NCBI GenBank assembly: GCA_964466595.1
Contig: CAYXNR010000003.1
Span: 1 to 64,000 of the forward strand
DNA length: 64,000 nt
DNA from: JABDGC01 sp964466595
GTDB taxonomy: Bacteria; Pseudomonadota; Gammaproteobacteria; DSM-16500
Direction: 5' to 3'
The stretch's first letter is position 1. Each line of letters begins with the position of its first letter. A program made the position numbers and the translations under genes. Below are positions 62,233-64,000 of this stretch, piece by piece. The notes below the pieces were generated by a model. That model searched no databases and was not told where the DNA came from. It worked only from the letters and a program-made list of their open reading frames with translations.

Positions 62233-62639
62233 AAGAAGCAAGGCTGCGTGAACTTGCTCTTATCCGCGAAACCGAATGCATTGGCTGCACCAAATGCATT
62301 CAAGCTTGTCCTGTAGACGCTATCCTAGGAAGTGCCAAAAAAATGCATACGGTGATCGAAGAAGAATGCATTGGCTGTAAGCTTTGCTTGCCCCCTTGCC
62401 CCGTTGATTGCATCGACTTAGTTGTTGCCACTGAAAACCAGCAAGAAGCAGAGGAGGCGAAGACTCGAAAACAAAGAACCACGCAGGCTAAAAAGCGCTA
62501 TCTAGCTCGTCAAAAACGCTTGCAATCTGAGGAAGAACAACAGTACCCTAGCTTAACTGAGCTAGATAAACGAAAACGATATATTCAACAGGCTGTAACC
62601 CGAATGAAGTTGAAAAAAATATGGGGTACAAAACGATAG
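62229..62639 (+). CDS. RnfB-like 2[4Fe-4S] ferredoxin
   Basis: A 136-residue protein with two cluster motifs, ECIGCTKCIQACPVDAI and ECIGCKLCLPPCPVDCIDL. This is the ferredoxin part of RnfB, without the N-terminal membrane segment and Fis-like cluster domain. The C-terminal 60 residues are strongly basic and helical (AKKRYLARQKRL and on). I chose the ATG at 62229 that overlaps metG by 4 bases. The stop lies only 8 bases before the aminotransferase start. No other rnf genes are in the window, so the electron partner is unknown. Confidence 0.9.
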   Translation: MKEARLRELALIRETECIGCTKCIQACPVDAILGSAKKMHTVIEEECIGCKLCLPPCPVDCIDLVVATENQQEAEEAKTRKQRTTQAKKRYLARQKRLQSEEEQQYPSLTELDKRKRYIQQAVTRMKLKKIWGTKR

Positions 62640-62647
62640 AGGAAGCC

Positions 62648-63841
62648 ATGAAAGAAATAGCGAAGCGTGTCAGCCATATTAGACCTTCTGCAACCCTAGC
62701 ACTTTCTCAACGTGCCGACGAGCTCTTAGCCCAAGGCAAACCCATCATTAATTTAACCGTGGGCGAGCCGGATTTCGATACCCCGCAGCACATTAAAGAT
62801 GCTGCTATCAAGGCTATTCAACAAGGCTTGACGAAGTATACAGCTGTAGATGGGATGAAAGCCTTAAAACAGGCCATTCTCACTAAATTAGCTCACGAAA
62901 ATAAATTGGACTACCAATTAAAACAGATTCTTGTCTCTTGTGGTGCCAAACACAGTCTATTTAACCTTTTTCAAGCGCTGCTTAATCCAGGGGATGAGGT
63001 TATTATTCCGGCCCCCTATTGGGTTTCTTATCCTGACATGGTCAAACTTGCTGAGGCCCGCCCTGTAATCATTGAGACCGATATCAAGCAGCATTTTAAA
63101 ATGTCTGCCGAGCAACTTGAGGCGGCTATCACAGCTCAAACCAAAGCCCTGATTATTAATAGCCCCTGCAACCCCACGGGGTTTGCTTATTCCCCTTCGG
63201 AATTAAAAGCCTTTGGCGATATACTGGTAAAATACCCCGAGATCATTGTAATTACAGATGATATTTATGAGCATATTCTGTGGGCTGAATTGCCCTTCAC
63301 CAATATTTTGAATGCCTGTCCTGCTCTCTATGAACGTACCGTCGTTATTAATGGCGTCTCCAAGGCCTATGCCATGACTGGCTGGCGAATTGGCTATGCT
63401 GCTGGGCCCGACAAGCTCATTGCAGCTATGAAAATCATTCAATCCCAAAGCACTTCCAATCCTTGCAGTATCGCGCAAGCCGCTTCGATAGAAGCGCTAC
63501 AGGGCGACCAAAGCAGCATCAGACTGATGACGCAGAGCTTCAAGACACGCCATGATTTGCTTGTAAAGGCACTTTCCAGCATGCCGGGCGTAAAATGCCT
63601 TCCCGCTGATGGCACATTTTATAGTTTTCCTTGTATCCAAGATGTGTTATACCAATCAGCAAGCTTAACCACGGATATCGAATTGAGCGACTATTTATTG
63701 AATGAGGCTCACCTTGCCGTGGTACCAGGCTCTGCTTTTGGGGCACCAGGTTATCTTCGAATTTCTTTCGCTACCTCCACAGAAAACCTGGAAGTAGCAA
63801 TGAAACGAATGAAAGAGGCTATTCAAAAGTTAAGAAAGTAA
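62648..63841 (+). CDS. Class I pyridoxal-phosphate aminotransferase (aspartate/aromatic type)
   Basis: A 397-residue fold-type I aminotransferase: TVGEPDFDTPQHIKDAA, the glycine-rich GAKHSLFNLFQALL, PCNPTGFAYS, ITDDIYEHI, PLP lysine in NGVSKAYAMTGWRIGYAAGP, and the carboxylate-binding arginine in GYLRISFATS. It matches the bacterial AspC-type Ib subgroup (Asp/Phe/Tyr/prephenate). The ATG at 62648 has an AGAGGA site, better than the ATG at 62621, which is inside the ferredoxin gene. Confidence 0.94.
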   Translation: MKEIAKRVSHIRPSATLALSQRADELLAQGKPIINLTVGEPDFDTPQHIKDAAIKAIQQGLTKYTAVDGMKALKQAILTKLAHENKLDYQLKQILVSCGAKHSLFNLFQALLNPGDEVIIPAPYWVSYPDMVKLAEARPVIIETDIKQHFKMSAEQLEAAITAQTKALIINSPCNPTGFAYSPSELKAFGDILVKYPEIIVITDDIYEHILWAELPFTNILNACPALYERTVVINGVSKAYAMTGWRIGYAAGPDKLIAAMKIIQSQSTSNPCSIAQAASIEALQGDQSSIRLMTQSFKTRHDLLVKALSSMPGVKCLPADGTFYSFPCIQDVLYQSASLTTDIELSDYLLNEAHLAVVPGSAFGAPGYLRISFATSTENLEVAMKRMKEAIQKLRK

Positions 63842-63855
63842 GAAATCACTCAGTC

Positions 63856-63900
63856 GTCATGGCAAGAAGCGCTAACCGCGTTAGTGCTCCTCGCCATGAC
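63856..63900. repeat. Imperfect 21-bp-stem hairpin
   Basis: GTCATGGCAAGAAGCGCTAA plus C (63856-63876) faces GTTAGTGCTCCTCGCCATGA plus C (63880-63900) around CGC, with 18 of 21 positions complementary and G-U pairs at the rest. There is no U tract. It looks like a GTCATGGCGAG-type intergenic repeat and could also serve as a terminator for the aminotransferase gene. Confidence 0.55.
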
Positions 63901-63940
63901 AGAATTGATGACATAACTCAATTTTGGCAGGAGACGAAAA

Positions 63941-64000
63941 ATGGCTGACTGGAGCATTGAAGAGGCTAAAGAGGTTTATAACGTCGATCATTGGGGCGAC
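63941..64000 (+). CDS. speA: Biosynthetic arginine decarboxylase, N-terminal fragment
   Basis: The window ends 20 codons into an ORF beginning MADWSIEEAKEVYNVDHWGD. A GGAGACG ribosome site lies 7 bases upstream. W-S-I-E-x-A-x-x-x-Y-x-x-x-x-W-G is the start of bacterial SpeA, which makes agmatine for polyamine synthesis. The assignment rests on these few residues only. Confidence 0.6.
   Translation, partial: MADWSIEEAKEVYNVDHWGD

Overview
The window is a 64 kb stretch of a gammaproteobacterial chromosome, almost entirely protein-coding. The best fit is Legionellales (Coxiellaceae- or Legionellaceae-like), probably host-associated. This is inferred from gene content and gene order, not from a search. 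Pointers are gatCAB diverging from mreBCD, rnpB between rsmI and mraZ, an ankyrin-repeat protein, an F-box-like protein with a glutamate-rich tail resembling Dot/Icm effectors, several helical proteins of unknown function, and conserved gene blocks that have lost members. A run of 10 Ns inside murD shows that this is a draft scaffold.

Layout. 0-7 kb: a candidate effector, then yhdP and mreDCB (all minus). 7-13 kb: gatCAB, an ankyrin protein abutting gatB, a BrnA-like remnant and an alpha/beta hydrolase. 13-22 kb: lptFG and holC-valS (pepA, often beside them, is absent), three unrecognised proteins, and an 83 bp palindrome at the 3' end of kdsA. 21.7-35.3 kb: a minus-strand block mraZ-rsmH-ftsL-ftsI-murE-mraY-murD-ftsW-murG-tilS-pyrG-kdsA. 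murF and the murC...ftsZ half are missing from the expected places, and four 10-bp-phased GTGG boxes lie upstream of mraZ. 35.8-36.1 kb: RNase P RNA. 36-40 kb: rsmI divergent from lpoA-yraN-diaA-dolP.

40-48.5 kb is the accessory part. A PAS-PAS hybrid histidine kinase diverges from a single-module NRPS (C-A-PCP), followed by an isopenicillin-N-synthase-like 2-oxoglutarate/Fe(II) oxygenase and a stand-alone thioesterase with a long disordered tail. Together they look like a compact biosynthetic locus for a small modified or acylated amino-acid product. This is the best candidate for an undescribed system here.

48.6-55.4 kb is a minus-strand series DUF2066-hda-eno-ftsB-surE-rpoS-pilT-pilin, in which rpoS and pilT are one base apart and nlpD/pcm are missing. 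55.5-64 kb: ihfB, dcd, mrp, nudC, an APC permease, metG with an overlapping small ferredoxin, an aminotransferase and the first codons of a probable speA. Overall, conserved envelope, division and translation genes are interleaved with a few lineage-specific candidates for host interaction and specialised metabolism.
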